Assembly (NCBI RefSeq): GCF_963082655.1
Contig: NC_081552.1
Location: 197,826,781 to 197,890,780, forward strand
Source of the DNA: Stomoxys calcitrans
Taxonomy: Eukaryota; Arthropoda; Insecta; Diptera; Muscidae
Length of the DNA: 64,000 nucleotides
Direction of reading: 5' to 3'
The notes under the pieces: generated by a model
The model's database searches: none
Told to the model about the DNA's origin: nothing
Seen by the model: the letters and a program-made list of their open reading frames with translations, nothing else
Program-made: the position numbers and the translations under genes
Shown here: one piece after another, positions 10,561 through 20,602 of the stretch
Numbering within the stretch: the first letter of the stretch is position 1
Layout: the number at the start of each line of letters is the position of its first letter

Positions 10561-10812
10561 GTCATGTTGTCTGAATGGATGAAGAAGCTCCAGCAAAGAA
10601 GTCTTTTGAAGGCCAACATGGTGGTACACGCAAACCGGGAAGACCAAAATCCCGACGGTAAGATCATGTGGTGGGAGACAACTCGAAACTTGGTGTCAGA
10701 GATTTTAGAATGAGCGCAGAAGATCGAGGCGCTTGGAACGCTATTCTACGCTATTCGGCTAGTGGAACAAATATTCTGTCATAGCCAATTAAAGTAAAGT
10801 AAGTATAAACCC

Positions 10813-11150
10813 GGAGGCCACCGTAGCGCAGAGGTTAGCGGGTCCGCCTATGACGCTGAACGCCTTGGTTCGAATCCTGGCGAGACCATCAGGAAAAAAA
10901 ATTTTTAAACGGGGGTTTTCCCCTCCTAATGCTGGCAACATTTGTGAGTTACTATGCCATGTAAAACTTCTCTCCAAAGAGGTGTCGCACTGCGGCACGC
11001 CATTCGGACTAGGATATAAAAAGGAGGCCTCTTGTCATTGAATTTAAACTTGAATCGTACTGCACTCATCGATATGGGAGAAGTTTGCCCTGTTCCCTAG
11101 TGGAATGTAAATGCGCAAAATTTTAACAACTGTGCATTTGCAAGATTTGT
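10813..11150 (+). mobile_element. tRNA-derived SINE, near full length
   Basis: Best-preserved head: box A TAGCGCAGAGG and box B TTGGTTCGAATCC, then GGCGAGACCATC. The body contains CTCTCCAAAGAGGTGTCGCA and GGATATAAAAAGGAGGCC, and the tail ends with GTGGAATG and GCAAAATTTT-like text. It follows the RTE 3' end directly. I did not find a clear target duplication. Confidence 0.9.
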
Positions 11151-11214
11151 AAAGATTAAAAGTTATGGCCAAAAGTGCATATCGATTGAAAGATTTATAT
11201 GTGAATTGTATCTA

Positions 11215-11454
11215 TTGGGTTGCCCAAAAAGTAATTGCGGATTTTTCATATAGTCGGCGTTGGCAAATTTTTTCACAGCTTGTGACTCTGTAACTGCGTT
11301 CTTTCTTCTGTCAGTTATCAGCTGTTACTTTTAGCTTGCTTTAGAAAAAAAGTGTAAAAAAAATTATATTTTTTATTCAAGTCCATTCTAAGTTTTGTTA
11401 AAAATGCATTTACTTTCTTTTAAAAAATCCGCAATTACTTTTTGGGCAACCCAA
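11215..11454. mobile_element. Mariner-type MITE 1
   Basis: 240 bp with terminal inverted repeats of about 32 bp starting TTGGGTTGCCCAAAAAGTAA. TA duplications lie at 11213-11214 and 11455-11456. The core (CTGTCAGTTATCAGCTGTTA, A-rich) encodes no transposase. TA flanks and TIR type suggest mobilisation by a Tc1/mariner transposase. Confidence 0.95.
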
Positions 11455-12387
11455 TAGCTCCCATGAAAACCGATCTCCCGATTTGACTTCCTGAGCCCTT
11501 GGAAGCCGCAATTTTTTTTTTCGATTTGGCTGAAATTTGCACATACTGTTCTGTTATGACTTCCAACAACTATGCTAAGTACGGTCTGAATCGGTCTTTA
11601 ACCTGATGTAGCTTCCATATAAACCGATCTCCCGATTTCACTTCTTGAGCCCTTACAAGCCACAATTTTGTCCGATTAAGCTAAAATGTTACAGATAGTG
11701 ACTTCCAACAACTTTGCCAAGTTAGGTGCAAATCGGTCTAAAACTTAATATAGCTCCTATATGAACCGATCCGTGCGTCCATCTGTCGAAATCACGATTG
11801 CGGTCGAACGCGTAAAGCTGGCCGATTGAAATTTTCCACAGTTACTTAATATGGATGTAAGGTGTTGGGGATTGTAAATGGGCCATAACGGTTCAGAGTT
11901 AGATACAGCTCCCATATAAACCGATCTCCCGATTTGATTTCTTGAGCCCCTGGAAGCCGCAATTTTTGTCCGATTTGGCTGAAATTTTGCAAGTGTTGTT
12001 CCGTTATGTCTTTCAATATCTGAGCCGAATACCGTGGTTCGAATCAGCTTATAACCTGATATAGCTTCCCTATAAACCGATCTGCCGTTTGTGCTTCGCG
12101 AACCCTACAAGTCACAATTTTTCCCGATTTGGCTGAAATTTTGCATGCGGTGTTTTGTTACAACCTCCAACAACTATGCCAAGTGCGGCCCGAATCGGTC
12201 TATACAGATCTCCGATTTGACTTCCTTTGTCCCTTATAAGCTACATTTTTTGTCCGATTTGGCTGAAAGTTTGCCCTTACAAGCTGCAACTTTTGTCCGA
12301 TTTGGCTGAAATTTGGAATGTGGTATTCCGTTATGACTTCCGACAACTGCGCTAAGTATGGTCCGAATCGGTCTATAACCTGATATA
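11455..12387 (-). repeat. R153-F array
   Basis: Five to six reverse units with CTCCCGATTTGACTTC, AGCCGCAATTTTTGTCCG, TGCCAAGT.CGGTC and ATAACCTGATATAGCTTCC. The termini are missing, and both sides are bounded by MITEs. A reversed module piece (GTCTGTCGAAATCACG, near 11780) lies inside, so two partial elements may be joined. Confidence 0.8.
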
Positions 12388-12624
12388 TTGAGTTGCCCAA
12401 AAAGTAATTGCGGATTTTTCATATAGTCGGCGTTGACAAATTTTTTCACAGCTTGTGACTCTGTAATTGCATTCTTTCTTCTGTCAGTTATCAGCTGTTA
12501 CTTTTAGCTTGCTTTAGAAAAAAAGTGTAAAAAAAGTATATTTGATTAAAGTTCATTCTAAGTTTTATTAAAAATGCATTTACTTTCTTTTAAAAAATCC
12601 GCAATTACTTTTTGGGCAACCCAA
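12388..12624. mobile_element. Mariner-type MITE 2
   Basis: 237 bp with ends TTGAGTTGCCC and GGGCAACCCAA, and TA on both sides (12386-12387 and 12625-12626). The core is very close to MITE 1. It lies at the junction of an R153-F array and an R153-B right-end fragment. Confidence 0.95.
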
Positions 12625-12672
12625 TATATACTCTATAGGGTCGGAAATTACTATTTCGATGTGTTGCAAACA
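12625..12672 (+). repeat. R153-B right-end fragment
   Basis: TATAGGGTCGGAAA, TTTCGATGTGTTGCAAAC and AATATACC match the B right module. The rest of the element is absent. Confidence 0.65.
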
Positions 12673-13440
12673 GAATATACCTTTTTCCTTCCTTCATTAA
12701 GTTTGTCTGTGCCGAATACCTGTATCTTATTAATCCGCTTTCATTGTTAATTTACCTTAACACTCTCTCTCTCTCTCTCTCTACTGTGTTTACTTCATAT
12801 TCTTGTTTAATTTATGCTTAATACCCACGATTCCTGGTATGCACGCGTCGTTTGCTGTGTGGTGAAACAGCAAACGTGATGCCTTTCACAAATAAGCTCT
12901 GGTGACCTTATCAATATGCACTTGTCAAATGTCAGATTTCACTCAATGTTGGCAACACATTCAGCACCTTTGGCAAAATGATGATATGAAGTGCGGCAGA
13001 TGACAAACAAAATGGCAAGTGTGCAGAGTACAGGCCGTAAGCAGCTTAAGAATGTTGAAGCATCAGCATGTCATCCATCATAGCTCAGAACGTGGCCATT
13101 TATAATGGACATAGCCAACATTCATCAGTGAATTCTTGTGAATAATGGTAGCATTGCTGGACCAAGTGACTTCTCTCTCTCTCTCTCTCCATCGTAAAGA
13201 GTTGTTTCGTAACAACATATGAATAGTAAATTTCTGTGAAGGCTTTTTCATTAATTTACCGATCTACCAAGCGTCACGATGACTATTTACTTTATGTTAC
13301 TCTCATGGGGTTTAATATGCCACACTTTTGCAGTTGAAGTGCCAAACTTTTTGGCTTATTTAATCTCCTCGTTTAACACTTTTGGCAAGGACAAATCAGA
13401 ATCATATAAAAATTTCTAGCAACTTTATATAAATAAAAAA
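12673..13440. other. No recognised gene; two CT microsatellites
   Basis: (CT)n runs at 12763-12782 and 13172-13189 lie in otherwise unassigned sequence. No long open frame and no repeat family was identified. Confidence 0.5.
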
Positions 13441-15418
13441 AACAAGTGAGAGCGTGCTAAGTTCGGCCTGGCCGAATCTTATATACCCTCCACCATCGAG
13501 TTGTCGAGTTCTATGCGCGGTATCTCCTTTTATGCTATTGGAGCTACATCATGTTATAGTCCGATCGGTTTATATGGCAGTTATATCATGTTATGTTCCG
13601 ATTTGCGCCATACTTGGCAAAGCTACTGGAAGTCATAACAAAACACTTCATGCCAAATTTCAGCCAAATCGGATGATAATTGCGCCCTCTAGAGGCTCAA
13701 GAAGTCAAGATCCCAAATCGGTTTATACGGCAGCTATGTCAGGTTATGTTCCTATTTGCGCCATACTTGGCACAGTTATTGGAAGTCATAACAAAACATC
13801 TCATGCCAAATTTCAGCCAAATCGGACGAGAATTGCGCCCTCTAGAGGCTCAAAAATTTGCAAATTTTGCTCATGAACATTCCATTTAGGAACAGGGACA
13901 AACTTTTCACATATCAATGAGTGCAGTCCGATTCAAGTTTAAGCTCAATGATAATGGGCCTCCTTTTTATAGCCGAGTCCGAACGGCGTGCCGCAGTGTG
14001 ACACCTCTTTGGAGAGAAGTTTTACATGGCATAGTACCTCACAAATGTTGCCAGCATTAGGAGAGGAAAACCACCACTGAAAATTTTTTCTGATGTTCTC
14101 ACCAGGATTCGAACCCAGACGTTCAGCGTCATAGGCGGACATACTAATCTCTGCGCTACGGTGGCCTAGAGGCTCAAGAAGTCAAAATCTCAGATCGGTT
14201 TATATGGCAGCTATATCTGGTAATGTTCCGATTTGCGCCATACTAAGCACAGTTATTGGAAGTCATAACAAAACACCTCATGCAAAATTTCAACCAAATC
14301 GAATGAGAATTGCGTGCTCTATTGGCTCAAGAAGTCAAGATACCAGATCGGTTTATATGGCAGCTACATCAAAACATTGACCGATTTGAATCATACTTAA
14401 CACAATTGTTGGACGTTTTACCAAAACACTACGTGCAAAATTTCAACCAAATCGAATGGGAATTGCGCCTTCTAGAGGCTCAGGAAGTCAAAATCCCAAA
14501 TCGGTTTAATGGCAGCTATATCAGGTTATGTTCCGATTTACGCCATACTAAACACAATTATTAAAAGTCATAACAAAACACATCATGCTAAATTTCAGCC
14601 AAATCGGACGAGATTTGCGCCCTCTAGAGGCTCAAGAAGTCGAATTCCCAGATCGGTTTATATGGCACCTATATCACATTATGAACCGATTTGCGCCATA
14701 CCAAGCACAGTTATTGGAAGCCATAACAAAACACTTCAAGTAAAATTTCAGCCAAATCGGATGAGAATTGCGCCCTCTATTGGTTCAAGAAGTCAAGATC
14801 CAAGATCGGTTTATAAGACAGCCATACCAGATTATGAACTGATTTGAATCATGCTTAACACAGTTATTGGAAGTCATAACAAAACACCTCATGCCAAATC
14901 GGACGAGAATTGCGCCCTCTAGAGGCTCAAGAAGTCAAAATCCCAGATCGGTTTATATGGCAGCTATATCAGGTTATGTTCGGATTTACGCCATACTAAG
15001 CACAGTTATTGGAAGTTATACCAAAACACTACGTGCAAAATTTCAGCCAAATCGGACGAGAATTGCGCCCTCTTGAGGCCCAAGAAGTCAAGACCCAAGA
15101 TCGGTTTATATGGCAGCTAGATCAAAACATGCACCGATATGGCCCATTTACAATCCCAACCGACCTATACTAATAAAAAGTATTTGTGCAAAGTTTCAAG
15201 CGGCTAGCTTTACCCCTTCGAAAGTTATCGTGCTTTCGACAGACAGACGGACGGACGAACAAACAGACGGACAGACAGACGGACATGGTTAGATCGAATT
15301 AAAATGAGATGACAATCAATAATATATATCCTTTATGGGGTCTCAGACGCATATTTCGAGGTGTTACCAACGGAATGACGAAATTAGTATACCCCCATCC
15401 TATGGTGGAGGGTATATA
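13441..15418 (+). mobile_element. R153-A element, complete, archetype copy
   Basis: The clearest example of the superfamily. It has tail AACAAGTGAGAGCGTGC, perfect-arm hairpin TTCGGCCTGGCCGAA (13462-13476) and subterminal repeat TATATACCCTCCACCAT (13480-13496). Tandem units follow, with GATCGGTTTATATGG phases at 13564, 13717, 14194, 14347, 14500, 14652 and 14805 (spacing 152-153 bp wherever uninterrupted). The right module holds CAGACAGACGGACGG and CATGGTTAGATCGAATTA. The inverted end ATGGTGGAGGGTATATA lies at 15402-15418. Because 153 is divisible by 3, frames stay open across units and yield spurious proteins. A SINE is nested inside. Classification as a Helentron/DINE-1-like non-autonomous element is my inference from this layout. 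Confidence 0.9.
13854..14166 (-). mobile_element. tRNA-derived SINE nested in R153-A, with 11-bp duplication
   Basis: Complete reverse copy: tail CAAATTTTGCTCATGAACAT, body with CTCTTTGGAGAGAAG, reversed box B GGATTCGAACCCAG, and head ending CTGCGCTACGGTGGCC. It is flanked by the perfect duplication TAGAGGCTCAA (13843-13853 and 14167-14177), which is ordinary R153-A unit sequence, so the pre-insertion site can be read. Confidence 0.95.
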
Positions 15419-16199
15419 AATAAGCCCAGCCAGTCCAACTAAAATTTATGATAGTCATATCAACTAAACTTGTTTGGGCCAAAACCATGCGGCAAAGCTC
15501 GCATTACAAGGCCTCAAGCATATCCCTTGTTGCAGGAGAGATAGGCAAAAGTTTTGTTTTTGAATATGCAAAATGTTTCACAATATGATAGAAAGTTTAT
15601 GCAGTTTTCACTTTTGGGAGGATTTGTTTTGCAACTTCGAAGCACGAAGCTCACGGAGTTAAGTGATGGAACCTGCATTTCAAAACTTTAAACCGTACAA
15701 AAAAGAGAAAGAAAAAAGGATTTCATTAGAATGAAACTGTAGTGTAACATGACATTTAATATTAAAAGATATCAACGAGTTTTGTTTCCCTTTATAAGTT
15801 GGCAAGGTAAGAATTTTGACAATGTGTTGGCAATAATGGTCTTCACTTTAACTACAATTAGAACACAATTTGTTCGCCGCACAAATTTTCCCTAGATATC
15901 TTTTCCAGTTTCATACTGGCTAACCACAGGGGGTCAAAAGCAGTTTTTACCTAGAAATAAAAGACAAGAACAGTAAAATGACAAATAATTAAAAAACCAG
16001 CAGTTTGTATGGCCAAAAGCGTAGGATGGGTAGGATACAAACATTTGACAAGTGTATGGTAAACTCTGAAATTTGTTTCTGAAGCACAAAGAAGAAATAC
16101 AAACTTGTAATAGGGCGTAAAATTCAAAGAATCTTATATACCTCCATCATGCACAGAAAAAACGCCATTAAAATTTTCAATTAAAACTTTAATTTCAGT
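15419..16199. other. No recognised gene or repeat
   Basis: Unassigned AT-rich sequence with no domain-bearing frame. It separates two R153 elements. Confidence 0.5.
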
Positions 16200-17011
16200 T
16201 TCAGGGCAAAGGAAGGGCAAAGGAAGGGCAAAATTCGGGCAGTGCCGACTGTATAATACCCTAAACCTACCCTATAAGTACAATGTGGGACCTATATCCA
16301 ATTCTGAACCAATTTTGATGGACCTTCGCGAGCACATATGTTCAAACTGTAATAACTACGGTTGGAAAATGACAACATTATTGCAAAATACCCAAAATCT
16401 GACGAACATATATTTGAGAGCTATATCTAAATCTGACCCGATTTCCATGAAATTCACCAGTAATATCGAGAGTCATTAGAAAATCCTTCCTGCCAAACTT
16501 CAAGAGAATCGGGTAACAAATGGCCATTTTATTGCATTATTACTGAAAATCGGACGAACATATATACGCGAGCTATATCCAAATGTGAACCGATTTCTAT
16601 GAAATTCCCCAGTAATATCGGTAGTCATAAGAAATTTCCTCCTGCCAAATTTCGAGAAAATCGGTTAACAAATGACCATTTTATTGCATTATTACTGAAA
16701 ATCGGACGAACATATATACGGGAGCTATATCCAAATCTGAACCGATTTTTTCCAATTTCAATAGGTTTCGTCTCTAGGCCGAAAAACACGCCCATACAAA
16801 ATTTGAAGACGATCGGATGAAAATTGCGACCTGTAATTTGTACACAAATTAACATCGACAGACGGACAGATGGACACACAGACATACATAGCTAAATCGA
16901 ATCAGAAAGTGATTCTGAGTCGATCAATGGGTCTATCTCTCTTTCTTTTGGGTGTTACAAACTAATTCACTAAGTTATAATACCCTGTACCACAGTAGTG
17001 ATGTAGGGTAT
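16200..17011 (+). mobile_element. R153-D element, complete
   Basis: Hairpin TCGGGCAGTGCCGA (16235-16248) is preceded by GGGCAAAGGAA direct repeats. Next comes the subterminal repeat AATACCCTAAACCTACCC. Units with ATCGGACGAACATATATAC are phased at 16397, 16549 and 16701 (152 bp). The right module has GACAGACGGACAGATGG and TAGCTAAATCGAATCAG, and the end is GTAGTGATGTAGGGTATA. It abuts the next element with no gap. Same plan as A and B with almost no shared end sequence. Confidence 0.85.
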
Positions 17012-17821
17012 AACAAGTAAGAGCGTGCTAAATTCGGCCGTGCCGAATTTTTGGAACCCTCCACCATGGATTCTGCTAAAAATTTGTACAAGCTAAATTT
17101 AGTTGAGGGCATAATTTTATTCTACATACCAAACTCTGTCCAACCTGCAAAAATGAAAGCTTCTAGGAACCGAACAAGGATAAGGGAGAGACCGGTTTAT
17201 ATGAAAGCTATTTCAGATTATAGACCGATTTGGACCGTACAAAGTTGTTGGAAGGCGTAACAAAACACTATGCGCAAAATTTCAGCTAAATTGGTCAAAA
17301 CTTGCGGGTTGTTAGGGCTTAAGAGGTCAAATCGGGAGATCGGTTTGTATGGGAGCTATATCAGGCTTTAGATCGATTTAAACCGCATTTGGCACAGTTG
17401 TTAAAGGTTATAACAGAACACCACATGCAAAATTTCAGCAAAATCGGATAAAAATTGCGGCTTTTGAGGCTCATATAGTCAAATCGGAAGATCGGTTTAT
17501 ATGGGAGCCATTTAGACCGTACTTAACACAGTTGTTGGAAGTCATAAAAGATCACTATGTGGAAAATTTCAGAAAAATCGGACGAAAACTGACGTTTGCA
17601 GGCGTTCAAGAAATCAAATCGGGAGATCGGTTTATATGGGAGCTAAATCCAAATCTGAACCGATGTAATCCCCAACGACTTACGTCCATATTAAGTATCT
17701 GTGCAAAATTTCAAGCGGCTAGCTTTACGCGTTCGACTGCTATCGTGATTTCGACAGACAGACGGATGGACATGGCTAGATCGAATTAGAATGCCGAGAC
17801 GATCAAGAATATTTATACTTT
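17012..17821 (+). mobile_element. R153-F element, right end cut by a LINE
   Basis: AACAAGTAAGAGCGTGC, hairpin TTCGGCCGTGCCGAA (17033-17047) and subterminal ACCCTCCACCATGG. A unique F leader follows (CAAGCTAAATTTAGTTGAGG, GCTTCTAGGAACCGAACAAG), then four units and the right module up to TTTATACTTTATGGG, where the LINE begins. Confidence 0.85.
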
Positions 17822-18651
17822 ATGGGCTTCGGGTTAACCAAATTTATCGACGGCAGTTCTCTGACCTTCACTGCCAAATCGTCTGCCCTTTCATTCCCTC
17901 TTACTCCATTTTGGTCCGGCACCCAAACGATGCGGTTTGTGGCATCCTCAGAGAAGGCATTAATTTCCTTCTTACACTGCAAGACTATTCGTGAGCTTAC
18001 CGTCCTGGTTGTTATTGCCCCAATGGCCATTTTACTGTCGGTAAAGATGTTCACACTCGACGTCCTCGCGTTAGGACCACACCACCTCACGCATTTCGTG
18101 ATCGCCTGGATTTCCGCCTGAAGGACTGCATTATGGTCAGGCAGTCTAAAACAGATCTGTCCCTGGATTCAGACCCCCCGGCCCACTCTGTCCTCTAGCT
18201 TTCACCCATCCGTGTAAAATGATATTCCAGATGGCAATATTAGGGTCCCGTCAATCCAAGACTGTGCCGCTAGCAGCAGTGCCTCGCACTCGACCTGTCG
18301 TCTCAGGTATCCGATCGGAAACCTCTACCCTCCTTCCAGGTTTCCTATCGTCGCCTCAATTATACCGCGATGGTATGCGCTGCTCCCATCCTCAATCCAT
18401 TCTCCCATCGCCTTAAGTCTCATAGCCGTAGTGGCTGCCTCACACGGATATCTAGAGTAGTCTCCAGTGCCCTAGTGGACGTGGCCCATGCCAAGACAAC
18501 ATGTTCTCTGAACTTGTTGTGTGGTTCTAACATTGCACTATTTCAAGATAGCAGTCCACCAAACTACTGAGGCGTAATTAAGTATTGGTCTAATCAAGTT
18601 CCTGTAGAGCCAGTGAACTATCCTCGGATTCAGGCCCCATTTCCTGATAAC
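17822..18651 (-). pseudogene. RNase-H-type LINE: RT thumb plus RNase H, truncated
   Basis: Minus strand, starting near 18650: KWGLNPRIVHWLYRNLIRPI, NYASVVWWTAI (end of RT), a bridging segment, then RNase H. RNase H landmarks are YTDG (near 18220, followed by a stop), LQAEIQAI (catalytic Glu), NIFTDSKMAIGAI (catalytic Asp) and VRGNERADDLAVK (last Asp). The longest intact frame is 18090-17803. At the low side it ends mid-domain against R153-F. RNase H of this type would remove the RNA strand after reverse transcription. It matches the copy at 55.8-57.0 kb. Confidence 0.88.
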
Positions 18652-19132
18652 CTGTTATAGCTTCCATATAAACCGATCTCCCGATTTGACTTCTTGGGTC
18701 CCTGGTTTTGGCTGAAATTTTGCACATAGTGTTCTGTTATGACTTCCAACCATTGTGCCAAGTTCGGTCCACATCGGTCTATAACCTAATATAGCTCCCA
18801 TATAAACCGATCTCCCGATTAGATTTCTTGAGCCCCTGGAAGCCTCCATTTTCATTCGATTTTGCTGAAATATTGCACGTAGCGTTCTGTTATGACTTCC
18901 AACAATTGTACCAAGTACGGTCCAAATCGGTCAAGAACCTGATATAGTTCCCATATAAACCGATCTCTCGACCATCCTTGTTCGGTTCCTAGAGCTTAAT
19001 TTTTTGCAGGTTTGAGAAGTTTGGTAAGTAGAAAAATATTATGCCCTTCAACTTAATTTATTTTGTATAAATTTTTAGAAGAATCCATGGTGGTGAGTTC
19101 CCAAGATTCGGACCGGCCGAACTTAGCACGCT
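18652..19132 (-). repeat. R153-F, hairpin end present
   Basis: Two to three reverse units, the reversed F leader (GGTTCCTAGAGCTT near 18988), GAATCCATGGTGGTGAG, then hairpin TTCGGACCGGCCGAA (19107-19121) and tail CTTAGCACGC. With 17012-17821 it brackets the LINE, but in the opposite orientation. Confidence 0.85.
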
Positions 19133-19297
19133 TTTTATACCCTTCACCACCACTGTGGTACAGGGTATTGTAAGTTTGTGCATTTGTTTGCAACACTACA
19201 ATAACAATTTTCAAACGATCTGTACATATATCTGTTCCGAATTTATAATTGTAGGGTAGGTGTAGGGTATTATATAGTGGGCTTCGCCTGGTTTTTA
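19133..19297 (-). repeat. R153-D ends only (internally deleted copy)
   Basis: TATACCCTTCACCACCACTG, CAGGGTATTGTAAG, then GGTAGGTGTAGGGTATTATA: the right and left D termini with almost nothing between them. It resembles a MITE-sized derivative. Confidence 0.65.
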
Positions 19298-19836
19298 TTT
19301 TTTTATTACCCGATTTCACTGATGTTTGAAATAAATTAAGACTCCCCACATCTGACCCAAATATGGTTCAAATCGGACTATATTATGATATAGCAGCCAT
19401 ACACTTACTTCTTGAGCCTCTAGAGGGCGCAATTTTTATCCGTTGATGCTGAGGGCGCTGTTTTGTCCGATTTGGCTGAAGTTAGGCACAATGACTTCTA
19501 CTATGACCCTCAACATACTACGTGCCAAATGGTCAACATCTTTTCATTACCTTATACAGCTATATAAGCCGTTCTCCCGATTTTTCCTCTTGAGCCTCCA
19601 GAGGGCGTAATTCCCGCCCGATTTGTCTGAAATTTTACACATTATCATGTACTATGGTCTCCAACATCGATTAGTGTGCCCAAAATCGGTTTATAGCCTG
19701 ATATAGCCCCAATAGCATAGCAATTATTATCCATGATACTTTTTTTACCTAAAAAGAGATATCGCGCAAAGAGCTTGAAAACTACGATCCATGGTGTAGG
19801 GTATTGAAGATTCGGCCCGGCCGAACTTTTACTTGT
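19298..19836 (-). mobile_element. R153-A, left part with hairpin end
   Basis: Reverse units (CTTGAGCCTCTAGAGGGCGC), CCATGGTGTAGGGTATT, hairpin TTCGGCCCGGCCGAA (19811-19825) and tail CTTTTACTTGTT. The right module is missing. Confidence 0.8.
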
Positions 19837-19935
19837 TATTGTCTGTCTGCCTTTAAATAAAAAACGTGCAAAAATCTCACAAATACGATCCGTGATGGAG
19901 GATATATAAGATTCGGCCAGGCCAAACTCGGCACG
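19837..19935 (-). repeat. R153-A hairpin end, solo
   Basis: GTGATGGAGGATATATAAG, hairpin TTCGGCCAGGCC (from 19912) and tail CGGCACGCTTTTAG. It directly follows another end of the same type. Confidence 0.75.
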
Positions 19936-20600
19936 CTTTTAGTTGTTGTAATTTTTTTTTTTTTTGGGACAAGTACTCGTCCGTGAACCCAAAGTCGGCG
20001 CTTTTTGAGATTAAACCTTGGTCGTAACAACACTACTGGGCACCAACACCTAAAGCACTTATAAACCAAGTATGGCAAAATAAAATCCCCTTACGCACTT
20101 TATTTCGCCAACACAGTGGCTGTTTAATTCGCCAAATGCCAATCAGATGGACTTCTCTATTTGAGTCAACAAGTAAGGGAAAACAAAATTTGGCCACAAG
20201 GATGTAGCAACACGATTCGCTACCGTCACATAAAGCACGTGTAAGCCGAGAATGGCAGAAAAATATCATGCTCCACACAGCATTTCGTCCACACAATGGC
20301 TGGCCATTTCGCCAGATGGCAATCAGATGGATTATTCTGTTTGGGCCATTTATGAGAGCTAAAATCGACCGAAGCCGATCTTTTAATATGCTACACCACA
20401 TTGGGTTCGCAGGCAAGGTGGTCGAAACGAAATTTAAAAAATAGAATTGCGAACAAAAACGCTACATGTTGTACGAAGTTGTTAGGCAAAATTATGAGAA
20501 GATCGGTAAATGTGCTTGCAAAGAAGGTTCCAAAGGTGAGAAAAGGACGATACATATGTATGTCAGCTAAAGCTTAATCTGAACGGAAAATTTATCAAGA
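19936..20600. other. No recognised gene; contains two 180-bp repeats
   Basis: Includes a T run (19949-19963) and a direct repeat described separately. Nothing else was identified. Confidence 0.5.
20033..20416 (-). repeat. Two diverged 180-bp direct repeats with an open frame
   Basis: The shared word AATCAGATGG lies at 20141 and 20321, 180 bp apart, with matching flanks (ACACA(G)TGGCTG, ATTTCG(C)). The minus strand is open through both units (127 codons). The two units give related peptides: HLIAIWRNGQPLCGRNAVW and HLIGIWRIKQPLCWRNKVR, each followed by an FCH and an AL. 180 is a multiple of 3, so the open frame alone proves nothing. I recognise no family. Confidence 0.6.
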
Positions 20601-20602
20601 GC

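Larger units (their letters stand above)
7974..10812 (+). mobile_element. RTE-clade LINE, 5'-UTR-truncated and inactivated
   Basis: A nearly complete coding region: apurinic-type endonuclease, linker, reverse transcriptase and C-terminal region, all on the plus strand. It lacks most of the 5' UTR seen at 48.7 kb. It ends in short TAAAG/TAAGT-like repeats (10790-10805), as expected for RTE 3' ends, and a SINE sits immediately after. Multiple stops and frame shifts make it non-autonomous. Confidence 0.9.

Noticed and set aside
11215..12624. Mariner transposase
   Set aside because: All five TTGGGTTGCCC elements are about 240 bp with no coding sequence; no DDE/DDD frame was found elsewhere.
13454..15292. 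Long frames across 13454-13876, 14310-14564, 14509-14847 and similar ones in R153-B (45329-45706)
   Set aside because: The unit is 153 bp, a multiple of 3, so any unit without a stop gives a repeating peptide. The peptides differ between subfamilies with no conserved residues expected of a protein.
13441..15418. CRISPR-like array
   Set aside because: Repeats are 153 bp, diverged, contiguous without unique spacers, and lie in a eukaryotic genome; no cas-like genes.
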